Program-made: the position numbers and the translations under genes
From: Streptomyces sp. PTY087I2
GTDB lineage: Bacteria; Actinomycetota; Actinomycetes; Streptomycetales; Streptomycetaceae
Assembly (NCBI RefSeq): GCF_001687325.1
Contig: NZ_LZRD01000001.1
Location: forward strand, 372,001-436,000
DNA: 64,000 nucleotides
Direction of reading: 5' to 3'
Shown: one piece after another, positions 1-8,725 of the stretch
How positions within the stretch are numbered: position 1 is the stretch's first letter
How the letters are laid out: each line of letters opens with the position of its first letter
The notes under the pieces: generated by a model
What the model was told of the DNA's origin: nothing
The model's database searches: none
What the model saw: only the letters and a program-made list of their open reading frames with translations

Positions 1-653
1 AGCGTGATGACGCGGAAGTCGAGCTTGTGCATCGCGTAGCCGATCCTCGCCGGCCGTTCCGTTTTGCCTTTCAGAACGTGATCCCAGGCGAGCAGGCTGC
101 CTCTGGTATCCATCAGCCATTCGAGGCGACGGCCTGCGTCCGTAGTGCCGGCAGGAAGGTGGAGCGGCTCGCGCGCGAGTGCGGCGGCGAAGTTCCACGC
201 GGCGACTCGGTAGAACCACTGTGGGGCACGCGGCCGGCCAGAGGCCGCGTGGCGGATGAAGGATCCGAGCTTGGGCTTGTCCATCTCGCTCTGCGCCAGA
301 AGCGGGGAGAGGGTGTTGGCGTCTGTGCCACCGTGGATGAGCTGTTCCCAGCTGCGGACGGCCCTGGTGAGCAGACGTGGCGCAATGGGCTTGGTGGTAG
401 CCAGGACGGTGGGAAGTGCGCGGTCGTCGTCGGGCATGGTGTCGATGTCCGGCATGATCACGATGGGCTGGTTGGTCACCGCGGAAAGTGCTGTGGCGAG
501 TCCTGCGTATGCGGGCCGGATCGGCCTGGAGGTGTAGTTGTCGCGAAAGCGAGGCAGCTGGCTCCATGCCTCGGCGAAGTCCTCGTTCAGTCGGTAGAGG
601 ACTACGGTGCCGAGACGCTCGGGGGCTAGGAGGTAGGCCAGGGTGGTCAGCAT
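1..653 (-). CDS. pPIWI-RE family protein, N-terminal part (cut by window edge)
   Basis: The reading frame runs from ATG at 653 off the left edge, so only about 217 N-terminal residues are visible and the PIWI/RNase H part lies outside. The visible part begins MLTTLAYLLAPERLG and continues with a globular region (VIMPDIDTM, QWFYRVAAWNFA, RRLEWLMDTRG, YAMHKLDFRVIT). This resembles the N-terminal X module (DUF3962) of pPIWI-RE proteins, prokaryotic Argonaute relatives with conserved Arg and Glu in the PIWI domain. The start codon overlaps the end of the helicase gene by 7 nt, so the two are translationally coupled. A DinG-like helicase and an REase immediately upstream are the known partners of this family (Burroughs, Iyer and Aravind, 2013). 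Identification rests mainly on this three-gene context, because the catalytic part cannot be seen. Confidence 0.72.
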   Translation of the reverse strand, partial: MLTTLAYLLAPERLGTVVLYRLNEDFAEAWSQLPRFRDNYTSRPIRPAYAGLATALSAVTNQPIVIMPDIDTMPDDDRALPTVLATTKPIAPRLLTRAVRSWEQLIHGGTDANTLSPLLAQSEMDKPKLGSFIRHAASGRPRAPQWFYRVAAWNFAAALAREPLHLPAGTTDAGRRLEWLMDTRGSLLAWDHVLKGKTERPARIGYAMHKLDFRVIT

Positions 654-3600
654 GCGGTGTCCAATGAGTCTGTGGTGACTTTGTGGTTGTCGGCGAAGGT
701 GAAGAAGGCCCGGAGCGCCTCGCCGTTGGTCGTGAGCATGGTGCCGAGTTCACCGGAGCGGGCCCAGTCGGCCCGGAGTTGGCGGATGAGACTGGGCAGG
801 TCGGAGTTGCCCTTGGGGTCGAGGAAGGCATAGTCGACGAGGCGAATACGCCCTGGTGTCCCACCCCGGCGCGCACGGCCGACCAACTGGATGATGGAGG
901 CGATGAGCTCAGCGGCGATAGCCTTCTTGGCCCGGCGAGGCAACGCACTGAAGTAACGCTCGCTGCTCAGCAGTTCGTCGAAGTACTGACCGGCCGTCTT
1001 CTTGGAGCGCGCGAGTTCGAGCCAGGGTTTGTCGCAGGAACGGCGGTCGTCGAGGGCCCTGGCGCCCACGTGGGCGAGCAGCTCGTCGGGGTCGTCAACG
1101 ATGGACATGGGGCGCACCGCAAGCCAGATGGAACCGATCCGGGATCGGCGCTCACCCGGTGTGAGGATGTTGAGGCTGCGCTCGGCTCGCTTGAGAGGAG
1201 CAATGAGGATCCGTGCGTGCGCTCGGGAGCCGAAGTCCTCCAGTTGGTCTCCCGCGATCTCGATCCAAGGCCGGTCCTCGGGCTCCAGTTCCGTCGCGGA
1301 GTCAGCATCCGCGTCGGGCCGTACTGCGACCGCGATCAGCCCGGGTGGAGCACCGGCGGCGCGCATTCCTTCGGCTAGGTCACGGCAGCTTTGGTAGGAG
1401 GTCGTGGCGAGCAAGATCGCGTCCTGAACGCCGGGGACGTCCTGTGTTGCGAGGTCTTCTAGCTCTCGCGAGAGCTCACTCCACAGCTTCATCCCGAGCT
1501 GTCGCGTGGCTTCCCGTCTCCGCTTTCCGGAAAGCCCCGAGATCCTGATCATTTCGCCCGCCAGGTCCGGGATGGCCCGGGCATCAATGACCACGGTCGA
1601 TGCCTCGTCCGGCACGATGAACTCGGGGCGGATGTGAATGTGGTGCCGGTGGGCCCCCGGCATGTAAGCGGTCGCCGAGAGCCCCAGGACTACTCTCGGG
1701 TGCCCCGAGTGAGCGAGCGCCGTGATCTGTCCCAGCGAGGTGATGTACCGGTGGGGGTCACCGCCGAACGCAGCAGCGCTCAGTTTGGTCTCATGAGGCG
1801 ACTTGGGGTTGTGGTCCTCGGTAAAGGCGAACACTAGCCGTCCGAGCGGACCATGCGGAATTGCTCTCCAGATCTCGTAGCCGCCCAGAGCCTGGGTGAT
1901 TTCCTCTGCCGCGGGAACGCCGGCGAGTTTGAGCTGCGGTGCGTCGTGCACGAAGCTATACAGCATGCCCCTCAGCGGGACAAGGAACATCCTGCGCACG
2001 AGGCGGTCGATCACCGCCGCCCGTGTTTTCGGCGCGGGAACCCAGGGGGCAAGTGACTCGAACAACTCGCCGCGAGCATGCTCCAGGACTCCGGCGGTAT
2101 CGGTGGCGGAGGTGATCCCCCGCACCAGCCGCGCGAACTCGCGGATGTGCTCGGGCAGAAGATGGCTCGCGATATTGCTGTCGTACACCGCTTCCATGAG
2201 TACTGCCGCCCCCACGGCATCTCGTGGATCAGGATCGGTCGACGAGCTGGACGCGTCGTCGGCGAGGAAGGCGGCGAGGTGTCTGCCCAGCCATCCATCC
2301 CAGCGCTGGGGGACAATCCATCGACGGCCGCCTCGCTGTTTGCGCGGCTTCTGGTGTGGCTCGTCGGGGAGTTGGTCACTCAGAGCGAGATCGCCCCGGG
2401 CCAAATGCATCGTGTACGTCTCAGCCAGGCGCCTGCACTCCGAAACGTTCGACCGGGTGCGTTCCTCCAGAGCCCCGGGAAGTCGGCCGAACGCGCTGAC
2501 GAGCTGAGTGTCCACTTCCAGGAGAGGGCGATCGTGTCCACGATCGCCCCACGCCAAAGTCAGCCCGCGCCCGGATCGGTCCATTACGGTCGACTGAAAG
2601 GCGTCGAGTTCGTCGATGAGCACAACCTGGGCGCGCGTCATGAGGAACTTCTCCACACTGACCTTCTCGTCCACCGTCCCGTCATCCGCCTCCAACGGGA
2701 TGTGCATGCGTCCCTCGTAGAGGTTGGCGTGTGTGGTCACGATGATGCGTGCCGAGCTTGCCCGCCGGGCCAGCCGAAACTTCCCGCATCCCTGCTTGAA
2801 GGGGCAGACCTTCGGTGCCGGCATGCTCCGGTAGGGTTCTCCACGCTCGGGACGTACGGGAGTCAACTTCGTGCAGGGTTCGCCACCCGGCACCCACGTG
2901 TCGACGGCTTCTTCCACCGAGGCACACGCGGGCAGTTGACAGGAGTAGCCGATCCTCGCGAAGACCCAGTCGATGTAGTCCGGATCATGCGAGCCTTTGA
3001 CGGCTCGATCCAGCTCCCGCATCAGGCTGTTCGGCGACATCAGCGGAACCACTACCGCTGAGGCTTCGGTTCCCAGCCGCTCTCGGACACCCCACTCTTC
3101 AAGATCCTCCTCGATCCCGTGCGCGACTTTCAGCGCGTTGGCGTTGGTATCGACGACCAGGGCCACGGTGTGACCTTCTTGCACGGCCCAGGTGGCGTAG
3201 CTTCGAAGCAGGACGCTTTTCCCTGAGCCTGTGGGGGCGCTCAGCACACTGGTCGGGCCCGCCCGCAACTTCATGGCGCCACCAGCGGCCTCCCCCTGTA
3301 CGGTCCGCATCTTCTCGAAGAAGGGGACGAGCGTCGCAGCCCGGAACGCGCTTCCCTTCCCCTCATCGAGTTCCGTGTTCAGTTGCAGAAAGTCCTCAAC
3401 CTTGAGCACCACTTCTGAAAGCTCGGGGGCCGTTTGTAGTGGCACCGGTTGTGGCTGGCGTGGAGGCGCTTGGTGCTCTTCAAAAGTGTAGTAGGCGAGT
3501 ACGGGGGCCTTCTGACGGCCTGCCATCGGGACACGCAGTGTGTGGGAGTACTCCCCCGGTTTCGCAATCGCGCTCACGACCAGGGCGGACGCCCGGATGT

Positions 3601-3997
3601 CGTCCATCTCCGCCAGGAGCTGATCCGCACAGGTTCGAGGGTCAAGACCGTGGTGGCCGACTACCTGCTCCTCACCGTCCTGCAGGCGGAAGCCGGGAAC
3701 CCGACGCTCGAAGAAGTTCGTGCTGGCGTAATCACGGAACGCTGTGTCATTTGCCAGAGGGTTCGCCCTGTGGGCGAGCAGACGGCTGAGACGACGTTGA
3801 TCGTCCAGAGGAAGGTCCGCGAAGGCTGCCCAGGTGTCGTACTTTCCCGTCAACAGGTAGTGCGAGGCCGTCAGTGTGGTGCCTCCTCGCCCGTCGGGGA
3901 AATATACCTGTGCACAGGCACAAGCGCAGGCCAGTAGGCGCGACAGGAGCCGGGATTGATTCCGCTCAAGGCCATCTCGATCGCGTTCGTCTTTCAC
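647..3997 (-). CDS. DinG-like superfamily 2 helicase of pPIWI-RE cassette
   Basis: A protein of about 1116 aa. Walker A (APTGSGKS) lies near residue 257 and the Walker B/motif II-like LIDELDAF near residue 460. Between them is a cysteine set (CQLPAC, a lone Cys in GGEPC, then CPFKQGC), as in the Fe-S cluster insert of DinG/XPD helicases. A motif VI-like QLVGRARRG lies close to the C-terminus. The start is taken as GTG at 3997, which overlaps the REase stop as GTGA. The same frame stays open upstream to 4354, but that stretch is an Arg/Gly-rich translation across the REase gene and is not credible. In the pPIWI-RE system this protein presumably unwinds DNA or a guide/target duplex. The N-terminal 200 residues are not a recognisable helicase domain and may be a cassette-specific module. 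Confidence 0.85.
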   Translation of the reverse strand: MKDERDRDGLERNQSRLLSRLLACACACAQVYFPDGRGGTTLTASHYLLTGKYDTWAAFADLPLDDQRRLSRLLAHRANPLANDTAFRDYASTNFFERRVPGFRLQDGEEQVVGHHGLDPRTCADQLLAEMDDIRASALVVSAIAKPGEYSHTLRVPMAGRQKAPVLAYYTFEEHQAPPRQPQPVPLQTAPELSEVVLKVEDFLQLNTELDEGKGSAFRAATLVPFFEKMRTVQGEAAGGAMKLRAGPTSVLSAPTGSGKSVLLRSYATWAVQEGHTVALVVDTNANALKVAHGIEEDLEEWGVRERLGTEASAVVVPLMSPNSLMRELDRAVKGSHDPDYIDWVFARIGYSCQLPACASVEEAVDTWVPGGEPCTKLTPVRPERGEPYRSMPAPKVCPFKQGCGKFRLARRASSARIIVTTHANLYEGRMHIPLEADDGTVDEKVSVEKFLMTRAQVVLIDELDAFQSTVMDRSGRGLTLAWGDRGHDRPLLEVDTQLVSAFGRLPGALEERTRSNVSECRRLAETYTMHLARGDLALSDQLPDEPHQKPRKQRGGRRWIVPQRWDGWLGRHLAAFLADDASSSSTDPDPRDAVGAAVLMEAVYDSNIASHLLPEHIREFARLVRGITSATDTAGVLEHARGELFESLAPWVPAPKTRAAVIDRLVRRMFLVPLRGMLYSFVHDAPQLKLAGVPAAEEITQALGGYEIWRAIPHGPLGRLVFAFTEDHNPKSPHETKLSAAAFGGDPHRYITSLGQITALAHSGHPRVVLGLSATAYMPGAHRHHIHIRPEFIVPDEASTVVIDARAIPDLAGEMIRISGLSGKRRREATRQLGMKLWSELSRELEDLATQDVPGVQDAILLATTSYQSCRDLAEGMRAAGAPPGLIAVAVRPDADADSATELEPEDRPWIEIAGDQLEDFGSRAHARILIAPLKRAERSLNILTPGERRSRIGSIWLAVRPMSIVDDPDELLAHVGARALDDRRSCDKPWLELARSKKTAGQYFDELLSSERYFSALPRRAKKAIAAELIASIIQLVGRARRGGTPGRIRLVDYAFLDPKGNSDLPSLIRQLRADWARSGELGTMLTTNGEALRAFFTFADNHKVTTDSLDTAC

Positions 3998-5157
3998 TGT
4001 GCCTTCTTGGCTTCGGCGAGCTTCTTCTTCACGATCCGGTTCACGTCCTCGACCATGAGGACGGTGTAGTCGGGCAGCAGGTCCTGCAATTCCGCTCGCT
4101 GCGCAGTGCCGCGATGATCCGGGAGGACGATGGTCTTCGCGGCGAGCGGCTTCTGGGCGATCTCGCCGGCCAGACCGGAGGCGCTGGCAACATCCTTGAG
4201 GTCGACCGCCAGCTCCCAACCCAGCTCCTTGATCGCGAACCTCACGTCGTAGAGATCCTGACGGGGCCAGAGTTCGACGATCAGCGGCGGCTTGCCTGCC
4301 CACCTCTTGTACAACTTGAGCTCTTCGATCCCTGGTACGACGATAAAACGCCACACGGAGAACTCGACGCAGACCGTCTGACGGCCGCCGTCCCGGTGTA
4401 CGGTCTTGGCCGCTGGCTGCCTGCGCACTGTGTCGTCACGGGGCCGGAGCTTGGGAGGCTGGCCATCCTTCAAGCTCCGGATGGCGTACTCGGCGTTGTG
4501 AGCCCAGTAACTGCAGCGTACGGAAGCCCCGTTGACGCGCATGGGCCACCGGCACACAGGGCAGGGCCACCAGTACCGCCCCTCGTAAGCGCGATCCGGC
4601 GGGAGGGGAACGTAGCGGACCGGCGGCAAGATCCCGGCATCGCTGCAGGCGTCAGCGATGGCCTCACGCTCGCCGGCCGGGTGCTCGGTCGTGAACCGCC
4701 GACGCGTCACATAGTCCGCATCGCTCGCCCCCGCCTTGAGTCCGAGGAACGCCTCGTTCTCGATGATCTCGTGCTGCATCCACGTCCAAGTGGGCATCCA
4801 GCCACGACCGCGATCGCCTCGCTCAAGCACGGCGACAATCGCTGAGCACCCATCGGAGTAGACGTCGTCACTGAGCTCGCCCCACTCCAGGATCGTGACC
4901 CGCCCCAGAGGATCATCCTTGAAAATGTCGGGAGCGATATGCCGAAGCGGCTTCCTCGACAGCTGGTCTACGAGTTCAGCCGGGCTCAGGGCTTCTCGGT
5001 CGGCGCCGAGGATTGAGTTGACCACCCCGGTCATACTCATGACTTCGCGCCAAGCCCGGGGCTCCTCGCGCCGGACCATCCAGGCGTACCCAAGGCGAAT
5101 CGTGGCACTGACCAGCGTGGTCATGCGCCGGCTCATAACGGCATCGAGCACCGCCAC
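3994..5157 (-). CDS. PD-(D/E)XK restriction endonuclease-like protein of pPIWI-RE cassette
   Basis: The open frame codes 387 aa. The C-terminal ~95 residues look like a PD-(D/E)XK core: Asp in QDLYDVRF (near residue 304), then AVDLKD giving Asp319 and Lys321, then a helix and a short strand (TVLMVEDVNRI). In the middle, CPVC...VRCSYW resembles a zinc ribbon. Type II-like REases of this form are the third member of pPIWI-RE islands. The gene leads the cassette, and its stop overlaps the helicase start by 4 nt. The first in-frame GTG (5157) sits directly on a GGAGGA Shine-Dalgarno sequence, so the GTG two codons downstream (5151), spaced about 7 nt from GGAGG, may be the real start. Nuclease activity is inferred from the fold motif only. 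Confidence 0.78.
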   Translation of the reverse strand: MAVLDAVMSRRMTTLVSATIRLGYAWMVRREEPRAWREVMSMTGVVNSILGADREALSPAELVDQLSRKPLRHIAPDIFKDDPLGRVTILEWGELSDDVYSDGCSAIVAVLERGDRGRGWMPTWTWMQHEIIENEAFLGLKAGASDADYVTRRRFTTEHPAGEREAIADACSDAGILPPVRYVPLPPDRAYEGRYWWPCPVCRWPMRVNGASVRCSYWAHNAEYAIRSLKDGQPPKLRPRDDTVRRQPAAKTVHRDGGRQTVCVEFSVWRFIVVPGIEELKLYKRWAGKPPLIVELWPRQDLYDVRFAIKELGWELAVDLKDVASASGLAGEIAQKPLAAKTIVLPDHRGTAQRAELQDLLPDYTVLMVEDVNRIVKKKLAEAKKAQ

Positions 5158-5815
5158 TCCTCCATCTCACTTTACTGAGTGTTCTTGACAGAGAGCTCTG
5201 CGTGATTGAGGTGATGATGCCGGAACTATCGGGACGTGAAGGCAAGCATGTGAGCCAGCGTGTCGCGATCACAAAGTCCCCACAGCGCTGACCAGGGCGT
5301 TTGTGCACAGCCAAGGGTGCAACGAGGGAGCAGCGTTTCACCCTCTTAGGTGACGCCCGCTGTTGTCCACCGTTCACCGCGCCTACGGGCCGGTCCTCAC
5401 CGCTGCCGAGGCACTCCTCGGTTCCTGGCCCGCCGCCCTGGACCGCTGGCCGCGCCTGATACGTCCGCCCGTGCACGAGGTGACCGTCCTGTGCCCAGCC
5501 GTCTCTTTCGCGACCGATGCCTCGACCTCTCTAACCGACTCGCCGGAGTGCGCCCCAGGACCGCCGTAGGTCGCCCCACGCCGATCAGGCGGGGGGGGGC
5601 GGCCCCATCATGCGGTCCACCGTGCGTTGCTTACGCTCGCCCGACGGGCGTGATCCGCCTAGGACTTGGTAATACAACCGCCGCTTCTTTGATGTCACTG
5701 TGCAGGCGCAGCTGGTCGGTAGTGACTCCGACAATGAGTTGGCGAGGCGCAGCCTCGCCAAGACCGGACTGGGTATCAGAATCGCCCGACCGGCCACGTC
5801 ATCACGAACTCAACT
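5158..5815. other. Gene-poor stretch upstream of pPIWI-RE cassette
   Basis: About 660 bp with no convincing coding frame. Short open frames on both strands overlap one another and read as low-complexity Arg/Pro/Ala sequence. It should contain the promoter for the minus-strand cassette (REase start at 5157 or 5151), but I see no clear -35/-10 pair. A run of nine G lies at 5591-5599. Patchy composition suggests decayed or recently joined DNA. Confidence 0.5.
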
Positions 5816-6601
5816 TCAGTGGATGGATTCGTACTGCTGAAGGAAGGTCTGCGTCGCCTTGTTGATGGCCTTCACTGGGTCTGCGGTGCGCTGAAAGTTG
5901 AACCACTCCCCTGCGATCCGCAGCCGGGTGAACTTCTCGTGGAGGTGGCTCTCCAACGGGAATCCGCCCGGCGACTGCCATCGCAGCACTATGGGAGAAG
6001 CTGATCCAAGCTGGAGCTGCTTAAGGCGCTTCTGGATGTTCGCGGCAACACCGATCTTTATGGACGTCGGGTCGGCTTCGGTGGACACGGCATAGACCCA
6101 CCGGGAGTCCATCTCGTTGGCTCTCTCAGCCTCGGGGACACGGGACGCCCGGGCCTCCGAGCAGGGCTGACAAACCCCTCTCAGGCCGCCGCACGAGCAT
6201 TGGCCGCAGTCATCGCAGGGCACGCACGGTTGCTGGTTCGCTGGGGGTATCGCCTCTAGGTTGACAGAGAGGGCAAGCCCCAGTCCGTGGTGCTCACGCT
6301 CGTCGACTACACCGACCGCGGTGAGTTCAGCAAGGACTGGTAGCAGCGCGTCCGAGTCGGCCAGGCCCACAGTGCGGGCAATGTGTTCCAGGTCAAAGGT
6401 GGCGCTGCCCACGTCGACCAGCTGGTCTGCGGCGAGGACTGCGTATGCAAGGCGGGCGGTGGGGCTCAGGTCCTGATTGAGAAGGGTGACGGCATCGACC
6501 AAGACGGCGTAGGGGTGTCGGCGGTGGACGCGGATGATGAGCCTCCTTCGGCGGAAGCGGCCCGCAGCGTCAGGCCGCCATGTTGTCGGAACGCCGGCCA
6601 C
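5816..6601 (-). CDS. GIY-YIG (T5orf172/MUG113-like) protein with HTH-like N-terminus and Cys-rich linker
   Basis: The C-terminal ~95 residues match the T5orf172/MUG113 variant of the GIY-YIG nuclease fold: YAVSTEADPTSIKIGVA, a middle helix (IQKRLKQLQ), ESHLHEKF with Glu and His, and GEWFNF. A Cys-rich segment lies before it (CVPCDDCGQCSCGG...CQPC), probably metal binding. The N-terminal part (LSPTARLAYAVLAAD, HIARTVGL) looks like a winged-helix DNA-binding domain. The start is doubtful: canonical in-frame starts are GTG 6601 and TTG 6709, neither with a good RBS. A textbook AAGGAGG lies at about 6542-6548 in front of two in-frame ATC codons (6538 and 6535). It is on the same strand as the nuclease gene at 6780-7442 and upstream of the REase-helicase-PIWI genes. 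The biological role is unknown. Confidence 0.7.
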   Translation of the reverse strand: MAGVPTTWRPDAAGRFRRRRLIIRVHRRHPYAVLVDAVTLLNQDLSPTARLAYAVLAADQLVDVGSATFDLEHIARTVGLADSDALLPVLAELTAVGVVDEREHHGLGLALSVNLEAIPPANQQPCVPCDDCGQCSCGGLRGVCQPCSEARASRVPEAERANEMDSRWVYAVSTEADPTSIKIGVAANIQKRLKQLQLGSASPIVLRWQSPGGFPLESHLHEKFTRLRIAGEWFNFQRTADPVKAINKATQTFLQQYESIH

Positions 6602-6779
6602 GCCGATCTGTTTCAGACCCGCAAGGTTCAGCGGCTGCGACCGACCTGGCTGGAGGGCCTCCGAAATATCGCCGCCTTGTGGCGACCGCACGGCGCCGAG
6701 TCGGTACAAGCCGAGGGTGGACCTTCACCCACGAGTGGGCGAGCATTGCGCGTCCGCGCCCTCACTCTTCGTACGGGGC

Positions 6780-7442
6780 TTACGGGCAAGAGTCCTCCGA
6801 GTCGGCGGCCTCTTCCTCAGCTATCTGTTCGGCTATCTCCCTGCGGATGGCCACTGTGTCCGCAGGCGACCACCCTGAGCCGCTCCCGAAAGGCAGCACA
6901 CGGTCGTGGGGCTGGTAGAGCCCCTCGCTTTCGAGACTGCAGCGACAGGCGCGGCACTGCCACGGGCGCCGCAGGGTAATCCACTGCCTGAGCCCGCACC
7001 AGGGGCACAGCGCGAAGTACGCGCTGGGGCCGTGAGCGGCGGCCCAACTGGCGTAGCCCGACCGGCTGCGAGCCACGTTGATGTCGCCGTGAGTGCGTTC
7101 CGCGACCCAGCCAAGGAGGACCATCTCGCCACCGGGCCACGCGCAGGCGCAGGGGCCGTCGCAACAACAGGCGCGCATCTTGCCCAACTCGACGGCCTTT
7201 TCCTTGCGGGGGGTGGCTGGTCCCTTGACCTCAAGCCATGTCCCGATCTCAGGCAGCCAGAAGTCCGGCAGGTAACGCACCCCTGACGGCAAAGTGATTT
7301 GCTCGGGCTCGTACTGCCAGAGGATGCGTTGGGTGTCGAGGGTGCAGGCCCAGTCGGCTTCGAGCCGAGAACGGAAGGTGGTGCCGCTGTACACCGTCGG
7401 TACGGCTTCTATGGCCTGGCCGTCTTCGGGGAGGTCCGTCAC
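6780..7442 (-). CDS. PD-(D/E)XK nuclease with C-terminal zinc ribbon
   Basis: A 220-aa protein. The N-terminal part has the full nuclease signature: Glu28 in FRSRLEADWA, Asp60 in RYLPDFWLPE, and Glu71 and Lys73 in WLEVKGP. A cysteine-rich loop follows (CCCDGPCACAW), then a zinc ribbon of two CxxC pairs (CPWC, CRAC). The form recalls small endonucleases that cut or repair phage-type DNA, but I cannot name the family. The start is GTG at 7442, with GGAG 5 nt upstream. The next gene downstream on the same strand is the GIY-YIG protein, so two nuclease-like genes stand side by side ahead of the pPIWI-RE cassette. Whether they share a transcript is not clear. Confidence 0.75.
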   Translation of the reverse strand: MTDLPEDGQAIEAVPTVYSGTTFRSRLEADWACTLDTQRILWQYEPEQITLPSGVRYLPDFWLPEIGTWLEVKGPATPRKEKAVELGKMRACCCDGPCACAWPGGEMVLLGWVAERTHGDINVARSRSGYASWAAAHGPSAYFALCPWCGLRQWITLRRPWQCRACRCSLESEGLYQPHDRVLPFGSGSGWSPADTVAIRREIAEQIAEEEAADSEDSCP

Positions 7443-7463
7443 GGCGTCTCCGTTCTGGGTCAG

Positions 7464-7883
7464 TTATGCGCCGCCTCGCAGTATGACCGCTAGTCTTGCG
7501 CCTTCACGAAGCGGGATGTCCGGCGGGGGCACGCAGGAGGGACGCGCCCCTGAACAGCAAGAATAGGGCGTCTCTAAGCCCTGAGACCTCCCAGCTACCG
7601 CACGGGACGGCGCGTGATGCACCGGATGCCGGCGCTCGACGAGTGGACCTGCGGTCAGGAGCGAGCGGAATCGCGCCGCAATCGCGCGCTTGGCCCTCAG
7701 CTCCTCCCGAAAATCCAGGTCAAGGGCATAGCGCGACAGGGCACGGACGGGTCCGTGAAGTGCAAGGAGAGAGCACGCGGCGAGGTCGCAGTGAGCATCA
7801 TCAAATGCTGACGGGATGGGCCCTGACGAGCGCGTCGACCTTCCCAGGCTGTCAGGGCTTCCCGGCGGTGCCTCAGAAGCCAT
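7464..7883 (-). CDS. Doubtful small ORF downstream of glycosyltransferase
   Basis: An open frame of 139 codons from ATG 7883, overlapping the probable end of the glycosyltransferase. A stretch such as RALSRYALDLDFREEL reads like protein and has moderately high third-position GC. The last third is Cys/Pro/Ser-rich and unconvincing. No domain is recognised. The region 7464-7872 may equally be non-coding spacer or a decayed gene. Confidence 0.22.
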   Translation of the reverse strand: MASEAPPGSPDSLGRSTRSSGPIPSAFDDAHCDLAACSLLALHGPVRALSRYALDLDFREELRAKRAIAARFRSLLTAGPLVERRHPVHHAPSRAVAGRSQGLETPYSCCSGARPSCVPPPDIPLREGARLAVILRGGA

Positions 7884-8648
7884 CGTCAGAAGATGGTTCA
7901 GTATCGCCCGCTGTCTCAGTCCACGACGGCAGTGCGCGGAGGAGGGCGGCTCGTCTGCGGATGAGCGCAACCTGCACCCCCCCCCCGCAAATTTTGAGGT
8001 TTGCTTAGATCGCTGAGCCGCGTGTCGGCGGTAGCGGAGGGTTGGCGCATCGACGAGAACGCCATCCGCGGAGGCCGAAGCGGCCATGAGCAGAGCGGTG
8101 TCCTCCATTCCGTGGAGTGCGGACCAGCCGCCGAGCGACAAGAGCAGGGAGCGCCGCCACATCACCCCCGCAGGATGGACAGGCACGTCGTCAGCCCATT
8201 GATCAAGCAGCGCACCGCGAGGCAGGACGCCCGCCGGCACCGGCAGGGCATGGTCGATCAGGTCTCCGTCGGGCAGGAGGTCGCGGGCGTGCCCCACGGC
8301 GTAGCCAACGGCGGGACGCGCAGTGAGCGCTTCAGCCAGGGCGGCGAGCGCGTCCGGTTCCAGTTCGTCGTCGGCGTCCATGTTCTGCACGAGGGCCGCC
8401 GTCGCCCGGCCCAAGGCGATGTTCCTGCTCACGGCCGGCCCCTCCGTCGTACCGTGTGCTGCGACGGAGACCCGGTGATCGTCTGCGGCGCCGCAGCCGC
8501 GCAGCGCGTCCAGGACTTCGTCCGGTGGTCCGTCGATCTGCACCAGCCACGTCCACTCCGCATGCCCCTGCCTACGGAGTGAGTGCCACGCGGATGGAAG
8601 GAACACCGAGTAGGGCTCATGCACCGCCGTCACCACATCCACCCACAT
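7873..8648 (-). CDS. GT2-family glycosyltransferase, frameshifted at a G10 run
   Basis: The N-terminal part is a typical GT-A glycosyltransferase: VDVVTAVHEPY near the start, the nucleotide-binding stretch WTWLVQIDGPP, SRNIALGRA, and the acidic metal-binding motif QNMDADDEL. It continues through GVMWRRSLLLSLGGW and TLRYRRHAAQR. The start is ATG 8648. After a run of ten G (plus strand C10, 7977-7986) the open frame becomes implausible. The frame expected if the run had one more G reads VQVALIRRRAALLRALPSW, a normal C-terminus for this kind of protein, and stops at 7873-7875. So either the base count of the run is wrong or the gene is frameshifted, possibly phase-variable. Substrate unknown; cytoplasmic. 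Confidence 0.7.
7977..7986. repeat. Homopolymer tract C10 inside the glycosyltransferase gene
   Basis: Ten consecutive C on the plus strand (G10 in the gene). Eleven would restore the credible reading frame of the glycosyltransferase C-terminus. Such tracts are hot spots both for sequencing error and for slipped-strand mutation. Confidence 0.85.
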
Positions 8649-8725
8649 GATCGAATGATATGGCTCCCTGGCCCACCGTGTCGTGGTAGGCACGTAGCGG
8701 AAGCACTCGACCCTGGGGGATCATC

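Noticed and set aside
3998..4354. N-terminal extension of the helicase frame
   Set aside because: Overlaps the REase core in another frame and is Arg/Gly-rich; the GTGA-coupled start at 3997 is better.
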